DNA of 64,000 nucleotides, from NCBI RefSeq assembly GCF_004786095.1, contig NZ_RHPJ01000002.1:62001-126000 (forward strand). Reading direction: 5' to 3'. Made by a program: the position numbers and the translations under genes. The notes under the pieces are model-generated. The model worked only from the letters and a program-made list of their open reading frames with translations, was not told where the DNA came from and made no database searches. This document shows, in pieces, positions 18,829-26,643 of the stretch (within the stretch, counting starts at the first letter, position 1; each line of letters begins with the position of its first letter). Source of the DNA: Serinibacter arcticus (GTDB taxonomy: Bacteria; Actinomycetota; Actinomycetes; Actinomycetales; Beutenbergiaceae).

Positions 18829-19885
18829 ACGCGGGGAAAGCCGCCGACTCCTGCGGAGCCAGCGCCTCCATGATGCGGTTGAGGTCCTCGACGTTCGCGA
18901 ACTCGATCGCGATGCGGCCCTTGCGCTGGCCCAGGGCGATCTTGACCTTGGTGTCCCACCGGTCCGAGAGCCGGCGGCTGAGGTCGTCGAGAGCGGCGGT
19001 GTGCTCACCCGCGCGCGGTCGACGGCGCAGCTCCGGTCGCATGGGTTCGTCAGCGTCTCCAAGGGCGACGATCTCCTCCGTGGCACGAACGCTGAGCCCC
19101 TCCGCGACGATCCGGTGGGCGAGCCGCTCCATGGCCTCCGGCTCGGTGAGCCCGAGGAGCGCACGAGCGTGCCCGGCAGAGAGCACCCCCGCCGCCACGC
19201 GACGCTGGACCGCCGGAGGGAGGCGGAGCAACCGGAGCATGTTCGAGATCTGGGGTCGTGATCGCGCGATGCGCGTGGCCAGCTCCTCGTGCGTGCACCC
19301 GAAGTCCTCCAGGAGCTGCTGGTACGCGGCAGCCTCCTCGAGCGGGTTCAGCTGCGCCCGGTGGAGGTTCTCGAGCAGAGCATCGCGAAGGAGGTCGGTG
19401 TCGGACGTCTCACGCACGATGGCGGGCACGGTCTCGAGCCCGGCGAGACGGGTGGCGCGCCAACGCCGCTCTCCCATGACGATCTCGAATCCGCTCCCCG
19501 AGGGGCGGACCACGATCGGCTGCAGCACGCCGACCTCGCGGATCGAAGCCGCCAGTTCCGCGATGTCGTCCTCGTCGAAGACCTGACGAGGCTGATTCGC
19601 GTTCGCAAGCACGTCGTCGATGGGGATCTCAGCGAAGTAGGCGCCGATGGAGGCGCCCACCGGGGCATCGATCGCACGTCCGTTCGAGTTGCTGCTCTGA
19701 GATCCGTTATTACTCGTCTGCCAGGTGCTGTCGCCACTATCTCCACGATCGACGCCGCCGCCGCTGGCCCGAGGAGCGGGGCTGGAGTCCGGGAAGAAGA
19801 CATCGACGGGACGGGACGCCGTCGGTGCCGACGGGATGAGGGCACCGAGCCCCTTGCCGAGTCCTGTCCTGCGCTTCTCGCTCAT
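18815..19885 (-). CDS. parB: Chromosome-partitioning protein ParB
   Basis: CTP-dependent DNA clamp that loads at parS and spreads to form the segregation complex near the origin. The 356-residue protein starts [19 protein letters not shown], has the N-terminal ParB/sulfiredoxin-like CTPase fold with [17 protein letters not shown] and the [12 protein letters not shown] motif, then a central helix-turn-helix ([19 protein letters not shown]) and a C-terminal dimerisation region. It overlaps the upstream parA by 4 bases. Multiple parS sites lie just upstream of parA, matching its job. Confidence 0.97.
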   Translation of the reverse strand: MSEKRRTGLGKGLGALIPSAPTASRPVDVFFPDSSPAPRASGGGVDRGDSGDSTWQTSNNGSQSSNSNGRAIDAPVGASIGAYFAEIPIDDVLANANQPRQVFDEDDIAELAASIREVGVLQPIVVRPSGSGFEIVMGERRWRATRLAGLETVPAIVRETSDTDLLRDALLENLHRAQLNPLEEAAAYQQLLEDFGCTHEELATRIARSRPQISNMLRLLRLPPAVQRRVAAGVLSAGHARALLGLTEPEAMERLAHRIVAEGLSVRATEEIVALGDADEPMRPELRRRPRAGEHTAALDDLSRRLSDRWDTKVKIALGQRKGRIAIEFANVEDLNRIMEALAPQESAAFPASDTA

Positions 19886-20883
19886 GCCTGGCCGTCCCGG
19901 TTCGTCGTGGTGGTGCTGGAGGGCGCTTCGCGCCGAGTGATCTCCCGAGCAGCTTCCGCGTAGGCAAGTGCGCCGGACGAGGAGGGGTCGTAGCTGATGA
20001 CGGTCTGGCCGTAGCTCGGTGCCTCGGAGATGCGAACGGAGCGTGGGATCACGGTCCGGAGCGTCTGCTCGGCGAAGTGCTCGCGCACCTCCGAGGCGAC
20101 CTCGCGCGCCAGGTTCGTCCGGATGTCGCTCATCGTGAGGAGGATCGTGCTCACCGTCAGCGCCGGGTTGAGATGTGCGCGAATGAGCTCGATGTTCTTG
20201 AGGAGCTGGCTCAGCCCCTCGAGCGCGTAGTACTCGGTCTGGATGGGGATCAGCACCTCGGCGGCCGCGCTGAAGGCGTTGACCGTGAGCAGACCGAGGC
20301 TCGGCGGGCAGTCGATGAACACGTAGTCCACGCGCGGGAGACCTGACCGCGACCGATCGACGAGGTAGGCGCGCAGCGCTTCACGGAGTCGTGTTTCACG
20401 TGAATCCACCGTGACGAGCTCGATCTCCGCGCCGGACAGGTCGATCGTCGACGGCACGCACAGGAGGTTGTCGCTGGACGGGGACACCTGAACGACGTCG
20501 GCGATCGTGGACCCACCCAGGAGAACGTCATAGGTCGACGGAGTGCCTGATCCGTGCTCGATACCCAGGGCGGTTGACGCGTTCCCCTGAGGATCGTTGT
20601 CGATGACGAGGACCGTGAGCCCGGCGCGCGCCATGGCCGCGGCGATGTTGACGGCAGTCGTGGTCTTGCCGACACCACCCTTCTGGTTTGCCACGGTGAA
20701 GACTCGTGTCTGTTCCGGCCGGACGAACGACGATCCTGTGATCACCGCGTGGCGCCGCGCATCCGTCGCCACCTGCGCGGCGAGCGGGGTGTCGAGACCC
20801 ACGTCGGGGATCGAGTCGAGCAGTGCGGTTCGCCTCGCTACATCGTCGAGCGAATCCTCGCGAGCTGGTCGTGCATCGGTCAC
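19882..20883 (-). CDS. parA: Chromosome-partitioning ATPase ParA
   Basis: ATPase that moves ParB-parS complexes by cycling on the nucleoid. The deviant Walker A motif [12 protein letters not shown] lies near residues 69-80, Walker B in [11 protein letters not shown], and the ParA pattern [12 protein letters not shown] follows. The protein has 333 residues with an N-terminal extension of about 60 and a Thr/Arg-rich tail. The start is GTG at 20883. A degenerate parS lies within its own coding sequence at 20392-20407. It is the first gene of the parAB pair. Confidence 0.97.
   Translation of the reverse strand: MTDARPAREDSLDDVARRTALLDSIPDVGLDTPLAAQVATDARRHAVITGSSFVRPEQTRVFTVANQKGGVGKTTTAVNIAAAMARAGLTVLVIDNDPQGNASTALGIEHGSGTPSTYDVLLGGSTIADVVQVSPSSDNLLCVPSTIDLSGAEIELVTVDSRETRLREALRAYLVDRSRSGLPRVDYVFIDCPPSLGLLTVNAFSAAAEVLIPIQTEYYALEGLSQLLKNIELIRAHLNPALTVSTILLTMSDIRTNLAREVASEVREHFAEQTLRTVIPRSVRISEAPSYGQTVISYDPSSSGALAYAEAAREITRREAPSSTTTTNRDGQA
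20392..20407. other. parS-like site inside parA
   Basis: TGTTTCACGTGAATCC matches the parS consensus TGTTTCACGTGAAACA at 13 of 16 positions, with the central TTTCACGTGAA intact. It is within the parA coding sequence, where ParB spreading or binding could affect parAB expression. Confidence 0.75.
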
Positions 20884-20948
20884 GTGGGGTGCCCACCCTT
20901 CGGTTCTGGTGTTGCTCTAGCGTACGCGGTGTGGGCTTCTCAGCCTTC

Positions 20949-20964
20949 CGTTTCACGTGAAACA
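20949..20964. other. parS site
   Basis: CGTTTCACGTGAAACA, 15 of 16 match to parS. It lies 65 bases upstream of the parA start, close to where its promoter should be, so it may also serve autoregulation. Confidence 0.93.
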
Positions 20965-21349
20965 CGGGCTGCGGGTTTCATGCCGCGCCGGTGTACAACG
21001 GTGTGGATACTTCCCCCGATCGTTGGAATGTCAGCGTTCCTTCTGTGGAGAAAGCGCACACGTCTGTGGAAACAGCCTCGATCGACGGCCTCCGGTCTCG
21101 TCCGGATCGATGGACGACGGCGGCGGTGGCCGAGGCACGTTGGTCATGACCAGCGGAAAGCGAGGCAACAAGGTCCAGGCGATCATCGAGCCCCTGTTCG
21201 CAGAGGAGCGGGTCGCCGGGCCTTGGTGCCAACGTCGCTCGAGGCACGCAACCAGAGACAAATGCGGGCGGAGTTTGCCGTGGATATGCATGAACGGGCG
21301 GTGCCTACCGACGAACAACCCCCGTCAACGAGGGTCCTCACACGGAGCG

Positions 21350-21365
21350 CGTTTCACGTGAAACA
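21350..21365. other. parS site
   Basis: CGTTTCACGTGAAACA, 15 of 16 match to the parS consensus, in the gene-poor region upstream of parA. Confidence 0.93.
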
Positions 21366-21406
21366 GGAGACCGCACCGGATGAGAAGGGGTTCTCACGGG
21401 CCGAGC

Positions 21407-21422
21407 CGTTTCACGTGAAACC
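21407..21422. other. parS site
   Basis: CGTTTCACGTGAAACC, 14 of 16 match; 57 bases from the previous site start to start. Confidence 0.9.
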
Positions 21423-21441
21423 GGGCAAATGGCAACTCCGT

Positions 21442-21457
21442 CGTTTCACGTGGAACG
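21442..21457. other. parS-like site
   Basis: CGTTTCACGTGGAACG, 13 of 16 match, with one change in the inner palindrome. It is the third site in a run spanning 108 bases. Confidence 0.8.
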
Positions 21458-21838
21458 CGACGTCGTGGCCTCAGCCTCGATCGACGGTCGGAGCCCGCCT
21501 TGTTTGCCGATCAGAAGCGATCTTCGTGCTCGAGGGTGCCCACCGATCGGTGAAGAGGCGACCTGCGAGAGAGCCTGTTCTCGGCTGAGGGTCGAAGCGC
21601 CGCCGGTCGACTCACCTCTGGCAGGGCCCGGCCCTCTACCGTGAGCCGGACCGCGGACCCCGGACCAACCACGCATGGACGCAGACCTCGCAGACACTTG
21701 TGCCTGAGGCCGCCGTCGCCCTTCGCGGTCGTCTCACGCTCGAGCTGGGTCGTTCAGCGGGCTGGTGGGCGATTCGACTCGCGACGTTGTGCTGGTGCCG
21801 GGCGTACCAACGCCCCGAGGAGCGTGCGCGTCTCATGT

Positions 21839-21854
21839 GGTTTCACGTGAAACA
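21839..21854. other. parS site
   Basis: GGTTTCACGTGAAACA, 15 of 16 match to parS. Confidence 0.93.
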
Positions 21855-22031
21855 GGTCAAGCCGACCGTCAGGCCCTGGGTAGGCGTCGCTTGGCAGCGG
21901 TCCATTCATCCGTCCACGGGCCGTCCCCGAGCGCCTGCTGCTGGACGTCTGTGAGTAAGCCCGCTTCCTACACGTGTCGTGATAGTCGAGATGGCTGACG
22001 TGGCGCGATGCGAATGACACGCTCCTTTTCC

Positions 22032-22047
22032 CGTTTCACGTGAAACG
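22032..22047. other. parS site
   Basis: CGTTTCACGTGAAACG, a perfect 16-base palindrome and 14 of 16 match to parS. Confidence 0.92.
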
Positions 22048-22366
22048 CCGAGAGGGACGACGCGCGAACCCGTCTTGCGGCGCGAAGGCCCTGGCTCAAC
22101 TGCTCCATCACGTCCTCGACCGCAAGACGCCTCTGAACCGACTCGGCAAGGGTCATCCCGACCGTGCGATCACATCGAGGTAGCTGGACGGTCTGTGGCC
22201 GCCGCTCTCATCCCATTGATGTTCAACCTAGGAGCGCCCACGCACCCTAGCTGTGACACCTGCCCTCTGCCGCAAGATTTCCCATCGGACAGTCTGGGCG
22301 GTCTCCGAGTCGCGCCGATTGATTCGCCGAGTGCGTAGTCCCAGCCGCGGGGACATCAGCCACCGT

Positions 22367-22382
22367 AGTTTCATGTGGAACG
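22367..22382. other. Degenerate parS-like site
   Basis: AGTTTCATGTGGAACG keeps only part of the parS palindrome (central CATG instead of CACGTG). It is probably weak or a decayed site; listed because it falls within the cluster. Confidence 0.4.
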
Positions 22383-22906
22383 GCGATGGCGTTCAGCAGC
22401 GGACGTCACGTTGCGGGCATCGCAGACGCACGGGTACCGGGTTCAGGTCGTAGGCATGTGGACCCCGGGCCCATGCATCGTCGACCGCACGCACCACCCG
22501 GCCGCAGCCCGTGTCGCACCTGGCGTCGATCGACGGCCGGGAGCTGACGCGGCTCGGAGCCTCGCCTGGCGCCGCCGTCTCCTTGGTCGCTCCGGTTGAC
22601 GAACACCTGCAGCAAGCAGGGAAGGGTCTTCCGTCGCTCACTCTGCCGTCGACGTGGTCGACTTGTCGGCAGCTCGATCTGCTGCACCGATCGTCCGTCA
22701 AACCTCATCGAGCGGAGGGGCGGATGGGGACCACCGACCGACCCACGGGTCCCTGAGCGCGTGCGTCGATGAGCCGACGTCGCGGCCACGTCGCTCGCGA
22801 GCTCCCACCAACGGCAGGTCAGCAGGGCAGCGCGATCAAGCAGGCGGGCTCGGTAGACCGAATCGTCCGGCTCCGAGGTACGACCACCACCGGCCGCAAT
22901 CGCGCT

Positions 22907-22922
22907 CGTTTCACGTGGAACG
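22907..22922. other. parS-like site
   Basis: CGTTTCACGTGGAACG, identical to the site at 21442-21457. It lies 24 bases beyond the rsmG stop codon and is the left edge of the cluster seen from the origin. Confidence 0.8.
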
Positions 22923-22945
22923 CCTGAGCGACCGCCGTACCGAGG

Positions 22946-23641
22946 TCAGCCCCGGCGGATCTCCACCACGCGGGTGACGTCTCCATCGCCCAGGACGTCG
23001 ACCTCGTGGACCACACCGGCACCTGCGTTCGACAGCTTCTTCAGCACGGGCTGCGCCGCTGCCAGCTCGTCGACAGCACGAGCACCCTTCATCGCCACCA
23101 GTGCGCCACCGCGTACCACCAGCGGCCAGGTCCACCGCACGAGCTTGTCCAGCGCCGCGACGGCGCGAGCGGTCACCGCGGAGAACTCCAGCTTGCCGTG
23201 AAGCTCCTGAGCCTGGTTCTGGTGAACCACCACGTTCTCGAGGGATAAGGTTGTAGCTACAAGTTTCAGCCACTCGACTCGACGTTCCATCGGCTCGACG
23301 AGGTGGAACTCCAGGTCGGGCCTCATCGCAGCCAGGACGATGCCCGGGAGACCGGCGCCGGAGCCGACATCAGCGACACGCCCCTGCGCCGGCAGGTAGG
23401 GCGCGACCGCAGCCGAGTTCACGATGTGCCGCGTCCAGAGCCGATCGAGCTCACGCGGACCGATCAACCCGCGTTCCTCACCGTGCACGCGCAGGAGGTC
23501 GGCGAACGCGACGGCGTCGTCGTATCCGCGACCGAGCGCCTGGCGACTCGCGGCCTCGCCCACCACCAGCGATCCGGTCGGCGTCCCGGTCACCGGCTCG
23601 CCGGCGCGCGCCTCGTCGACCGACCCTCCACGTTCACCCAC
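22946..23641 (-). CDS. rsmG: 16S rRNA (guanine527-N7)-methyltransferase RsmG
   Basis: Methylates G527 (E. coli numbering) of 16S rRNA using S-adenosylmethionine. The 231 residues contain the GidB family patterns: ELDRLWTRHIVNSAAV, the SAM-binding motif VADVGSGAGLPGIVLA near 90-105, HLVEPMERRVEWL, and TARAVAALDKLVRW. The frame opens with GTG at 23641, 12 bases after jag; the first 25 residues are poorly conserved in type and the true start could be further in. It is the last gene of the rpmH-rnpA-yidD-yidC-jag-rsmG run. Confidence 0.95.
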   Translation of the reverse strand: MGERGGSVDEARAGEPVTGTPTGSLVVGEAASRQALGRGYDDAVAFADLLRVHGEERGLIGPRELDRLWTRHIVNSAAVAPYLPAQGRVADVGSGAGLPGIVLAAMRPDLEFHLVEPMERRVEWLKLVATTLSLENVVVHQNQAQELHGKLEFSAVTARAVAALDKLVRWTWPLVVRGGALVAMKGARAVDELAAAQPVLKKLSNAGAGVVHEVDVLGDGDVTRVVEIRRG

Positions 23642-23653
23642 CGACGACCGCCC

Positions 23654-24181
23654 TCAGGACGCGGCGCGGATGACGACGCGACGGTTCGGCTCCACGCCCT
23701 CGGAGTCGGACACGAGACCGGCGGCCGCGACGGCGTCGTGCACGACCTTGCGCTCGAACGGGTTCATCGCGTCGAGCGAGACCGACTCACCCGAGGACGT
23801 CACCCGGGAGATCGCCTCGGCTGCCACGGCCTCGAGCTCGCGGCGCTGAGCGGCGCGGTGTCCGGCGACGTCGAGCATCAGCCGACTCCGCTCTCCGGTC
23901 CGGGCCTGGACGGCGAGCCGCGTCAGCTCCTGCAGCGCGTCCAGCACCTCGCCCTCGGGACCCACGAGTCGGGTGAGGGCACCCGGGTCCTCGTCCGACA
24001 CGATCTCCACGGCGGCACGGCCGTGCTCGACACCGATGTCGATGTCACCGTCGAGGTCGGCGATGTCGAGCAGCTCCTCGAGGTAGTCCGCGGCGACCTC
24101 GCCCTCCTCCTCGAGGCGGGTCGGGGCGGGCTCGGCCACGGGCTCCTCAGCGGGCGCGACACCTGCGTCGTCGTTGGTCAT
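23654..24181 (-). CDS. jag: Jag-like KH-R3H RNA-binding protein
   Basis: RNA-binding protein of the Jag/KhpB family, normally encoded beside yidC. The 175-residue product has an acidic N-terminal part, a KH-like domain (ALTRLVGPEGEVLDALQELT) and a C-terminal R3H domain (RRELEAVAAEAISRV, then MNPFERKVVHDAVA and NRRVVI). The long N-terminal Jag-N domain of Firmicutes is absent, as usual in actinobacteria. The ATG at 24181 follows GGAAGGA. Its partner KhpA is not in this window. Confidence 0.92.
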   Translation of the reverse strand: MTNDDAGVAPAEEPVAEPAPTRLEEEGEVAADYLEELLDIADLDGDIDIGVEHGRAAVEIVSDEDPGALTRLVGPEGEVLDALQELTRLAVQARTGERSRLMLDVAGHRAAQRRELEAVAAEAISRVTSSGESVSLDAMNPFERKVVHDAVAAAGLVSDSEGVEPNRRVVIRAAS

Positions 24182-24259
24182 GTGCTTCCTTCCGGTCACG
24201 GCGCTGGGCCGAGGAGCTGTGCGAGGGCGAGGGAGGCCGGACGAGCACCGGCCGTCAAC

Positions 24260-25375
24260 CTACCGCTTCTTCTTGCGCGGACTCTTCGGCGAGATGGTCC
24301 CGGGCTTGTCCTCGAGGATCGCGTCCTCGATCGGCGCGTCCTCCACGACGACCGCGTCCTCGATCACGTCGTCCTCGAGTGACGAACCGGGAGCGACGGG
24401 TCGGACACCCGACCGCTTGGCGCGGTTCTTGCCGAGCGGCTGCTGACGCTGGCCGCGTGCGACAGCCTCGGCCTCGAGAACCGCCACGCCGCCCTGACCG
24501 TTCGTACCGTCCTCGAGCGTCGTGCCCTTGCGAGCCGCCTTGCGCGCCTTCCGCTCGAGCATCGCGCGCTCCGCCTCGGAGCCCGGCGCAGGGTTGTTCC
24601 GGATCACGTAGAACTGCTGACCCATCGACCAGAGGTTGGTCGTGGTCCAGTAGATGAGGACACCGATCGGGAAGTTCACGCCCGTGACGGCGAAGATCAC
24701 CGGGAAGATGTACATCAGCATCTTCTGCTGACGCGCCATCGGGTTGTCGAGCGCCGAGGCGGGCATGTTCTTCATCGTCAGCTGACGCTGCGTGAGGAAC
24801 TGCGTCGCCGACATGGCGAGGATCAGGATGACGGTGACGATGCGGACCTGCGCCGTCGCGTCGGGCATGAGGAAGAACGAGGAGAGGGGCGCCCCGAAGA
24901 GCGTGGAGTTCTCCGCCTCACCGGCGAGGCGGGCGTCCAGCGGTCCGATCGGGGACCGGTCGCCGCTCGCGATCTGCGGCAGCTGGTACAGCACGCGGAA
25001 GAGCGCGAAGAAGATCGGCGACTGCGCCAGGATCGGCAGGCACGAGGCGAACGGGTTCGTCCCGGCGCTCCGGTAGATCGCCATCATCTCCTGCTGCATG
25101 GCCTGGCGGGAGGCGGGGTCGGTCTTCCCCTTGTACTTCTTCTGCAGCTTCTGGATCTCGGGCTGCACGATCTGCATGCCGCGCGAGGCACGGATCTGCC
25201 GCACGAACAGCGGGATCAGGAGGATGCGGATCGCCACCACGAGGACGACGATCGAGAGGATCCACGACCATCCCGAGGGGTCCATGCCGAGTGCGACGAA
25301 TGCGCTGTGGGCGTGGACCATGATCCAGGCGACCACCCACATGATGGGGCTGAGGATGGTGTCGAACCAGGCCAT
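24260..25375 (-). CDS. yidC: Membrane protein insertase YidC
   Basis: YidC/Oxa1 insertase that places proteins into the cytoplasmic membrane alone or with Sec. The 371-residue protein has an N-terminal helix, the long cytoplasmic hairpin (MQIVQPEIQKLQKKYKGK), the conserved NPFASCLPILAQSPIFFALF helix, and further membrane helices ending with FPIGVLIYWTTTNLWSMGQQ. The positively charged tail (KKKR end) may contact ribosomes. It lies 78 bases upstream of jag and downstream of yidD in one direction. Confidence 0.97.
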   Translation of the reverse strand: MAWFDTILSPIMWVVAWIMVHAHSAFVALGMDPSGWSWILSIVVLVVAIRILLIPLFVRQIRASRGMQIVQPEIQKLQKKYKGKTDPASRQAMQQEMMAIYRSAGTNPFASCLPILAQSPIFFALFRVLYQLPQIASGDRSPIGPLDARLAGEAENSTLFGAPLSSFFLMPDATAQVRIVTVILILAMSATQFLTQRQLTMKNMPASALDNPMARQQKMLMYIFPVIFAVTGVNFPIGVLIYWTTTNLWSMGQQFYVIRNNPAPGSEAERAMLERKARKAARKGTTLEDGTNGQGGVAVLEAEAVARGQRQQPLGKNRAKRSGVRPVAPGSSLEDDVIEDAVVVEDAPIEDAILEDKPGTISPKSPRKKKR

Positions 25376-25497
25376 GGTCGGCGTCTCTCCTGTCGGTGCT
25401 GAAAACGGGCTGTCGAGCCGAGGTCGAGCGTACGGCGTCGGCTACCCCCGCAGACAATCGGTGGGGTGGTGCGGTCAGAGGTCGTGCGGTGGAGCTG

Positions 25498-25857
25498 TCA
25501 GTGCTGGTGCGGCGGCATCTCGTCGGACCGATCGATGACGCCGTCGCGCCCCGGCCACCGCTGGCCGCGTCGAGGCGGGAAGTCGACGCCACCGCGAGCC
25601 CACGGGTTGCACCGCAGGATGCGGTACGCCCCGAGCGCAGCGCCGGTGAGCGCGCCCCGTTCCCGGATCGCCATCACCGTGTAGGACGAGCAGCTGGGGT
25701 AGAAACGACAGCGCGGACCGAGCAGCGGCGAGATCGCCACCTGGTACCCACGCACGAGGAGCAGCAGGAGCCGGGAGGCCGGCGACGGCGGAGCACCGCT
25801 CGCGTCGTCGGGCGTCACCCCGTCGGGCGGGCGCACCTGCCGCGTCGACCTGCTCAC
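25498..25857 (-). CDS. yidD: Membrane protein insertion efficiency factor YidD
   Basis: Small membrane-associated protein that helps YidC-dependent insertion. The 119 residues contain the family core [20 protein letters not shown], followed by [16 protein letters not shown] and [12 protein letters not shown] with conserved Cys residues. The GTG start at 25857 overlaps the rnpA stop by 4 bases; the open frame extends upstream but inside rnpA, so the overlap start is preferred. The N-terminal 25 residues and the tail are longer than in the E. coli protein. Confidence 0.93.
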   Translation of the reverse strand: MSRSTRQVRPPDGVTPDDASGAPPSPASRLLLLLVRGYQVAISPLLGPRCRFYPSCSSYTVMAIRERGALTGAALGAYRILRCNPWARGGVDFPPRRGQRWPGRDGVIDRSDEMPPHQH

Positions 25858-26225
25858 GTTCCCACCCCCGACCTCGGCCGGGAGCGGCGGACAGCCCGCT
25901 CCCACGCGTGGTCCAGCTCGGTGCCGAGCAGCGGGCCGTCGGCCCGAGCGCTCGGCGGGAGCGCCCGGACGACCACCCGGGTACCGGGTCGGACGCCGTC
26001 GAGCCGCTCCGCGACGAGGTGACGGAGCCGGCGCTTGACCCGGTTGCGCACCACGGCGTTGCCCACGGCTTTCGAGACGACGAAACCCACCAGGGCGCTG
26101 GGCACTGGTGGGTCGTCGGGCTGGAGCAGGTGGACGACGAGGGTGGAGTTCCCACTTCGCACACCACGGCGCATCGTGAGAGAGAAGTCGCTTCCCTCAC
26201 GCATCCGGTGCGCCGCGCTCAGCAC
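25854..26225 (-). CDS. rnpA: Ribonuclease P protein component
   Basis: Protein subunit of RNase P, which matures tRNA 5' ends. The 123 residues start [20 protein letters not shown] and contain the family RNR motif in [18 protein letters not shown]. The GTG start at 26225 lies 3 bases beyond the rpmH stop codon, the usual tight pairing. The C-terminal end overlaps yidD by 4 bases. Confidence 0.96.
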   Translation of the reverse strand: MLSAAHRMREGSDFSLTMRRGVRSGNSTLVVHLLQPDDPPVPSALVGFVVSKAVGNAVVRNRVKRRLRHLVAERLDGVRPGTRVVVRALPPSARADGPLLGTELDHAWERAVRRSRPRSGVGT

Positions 26226-26228
26226 GGG

Positions 26229-26366
26229 TCAGGCAGAGAGCTCCGTGCGCCCCTTGCGACGACGAGCCGCGAGGATCGCGCGGCCGGCGCGGGTACGCAT
26301 ACGGAGACGGAAGCCGTGCACCTTGGCACGACGCCGGTTGTTCGGCTGAAAAGTCCGCTTGGTCAC
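26229..26366 (-). CDS. rpmH: 50S ribosomal protein L34
   Basis: Very small (45 residues) basic large-subunit protein, with the full L34 signature [19 protein letters not shown] and [15 protein letters not shown]. The frame extends further upstream, but the GTG at 26366 gives the canonical N-terminus. It is the first gene of the minus-strand operon running to rsmG, diverging from dnaA. Confidence 0.97.
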   Translation of the reverse strand: MTKRTFQPNNRRRAKVHGFRLRMRTRAGRAILAARRRKGRTELSA

Positions 26367-26509
26367 GGCTGATCTCACATTCGTTCGGGCGGTGGCGCGG
26401 TCACAGACATCGCAGGGGCGGCGCCAACCTGAAGCCCCAGACACCGCAGGCACCGGCACGGACACCCGCGGACGGGCAGCATGACGGCGCGCGTTTGCGC
26501 GACTGAAGA

Positions 26510-26538
26510 ACGATACGCGCCAGCCCGCCTACGGTCAA
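26510..26538 (-). promoter_or_regulatory. Promoter of the rpmH-rnpA-yidD-yidC-jag-rsmG operon
   Basis: On the minus strand TTGACC (26538-26533) and TATCGT (26515-26510) are separated by exactly 17 bases, a good housekeeping sigma promoter. The leader to rpmH would be about 135 bases. Confidence 0.75.
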
Positions 26539-26594
26539 AGCGGCCCGGCGTCTGGTAGGTCACGAGCCGGTCCACCGTGTCTGTTCCCACACCG

Positions 26595-26603
26595 TTGTCC
26601 ACA
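26595..26603 (+). promoter_or_regulatory. DnaA box upstream of dnaA
   Basis: TTGTCCACA is a perfect match to the actinobacterial DnaA-box consensus, 41 bases before the dnaA start. It sits in the palindrome CCACAGGCTGTGG and probably mediates autoregulation of dnaA. Apart from this box and the rpmH promoter, nothing else was recognised in 26367-26643. Confidence 0.8.
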
Positions 26604-26643
26604 GGCTGTGGGCGAACGCTCCGCACAGGACACAATGGGCCGC

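Larger units (their letters stand above)
20884..22945. other. Gene-poor centromere-like region with clustered parS
   Basis: These 2062 bases between parA and rsmG hold no open reading frame with recognisable protein character; all frames give low-complexity or composition-driven translations. They hold the parS cluster listed separately. Apart from parS, a CTCGATCGACGGYC-like segment recurs at about 21078, 21477 and 22525 around a TCGATCGA palindrome. In most relatives rsmG and parA are much closer, so this is either an expanded segregation locus or remnants of decayed DNA. Confidence 0.75.

Noticed and set aside
20749-21588. 279-residue open frame in the parS region
   Set aside because: Its start overlaps parA antisense, it runs through several parS palindromes and has no protein-like pattern; likely chance in GC-rich DNA.
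22393-22789. Short minus-strand frames (102 and 127 residues) in the parS region
   Set aside because: Overlapping frames of low complexity without ribosome-binding sites or recognisable features.
26608-26643. Earlier dnaA start at 26608 or 26635
   Set aside because: 26608 overlaps the DnaA-box region and gives an N-terminus unlike DnaA; 26635 is possible but CACAAT spacing supports 26644.
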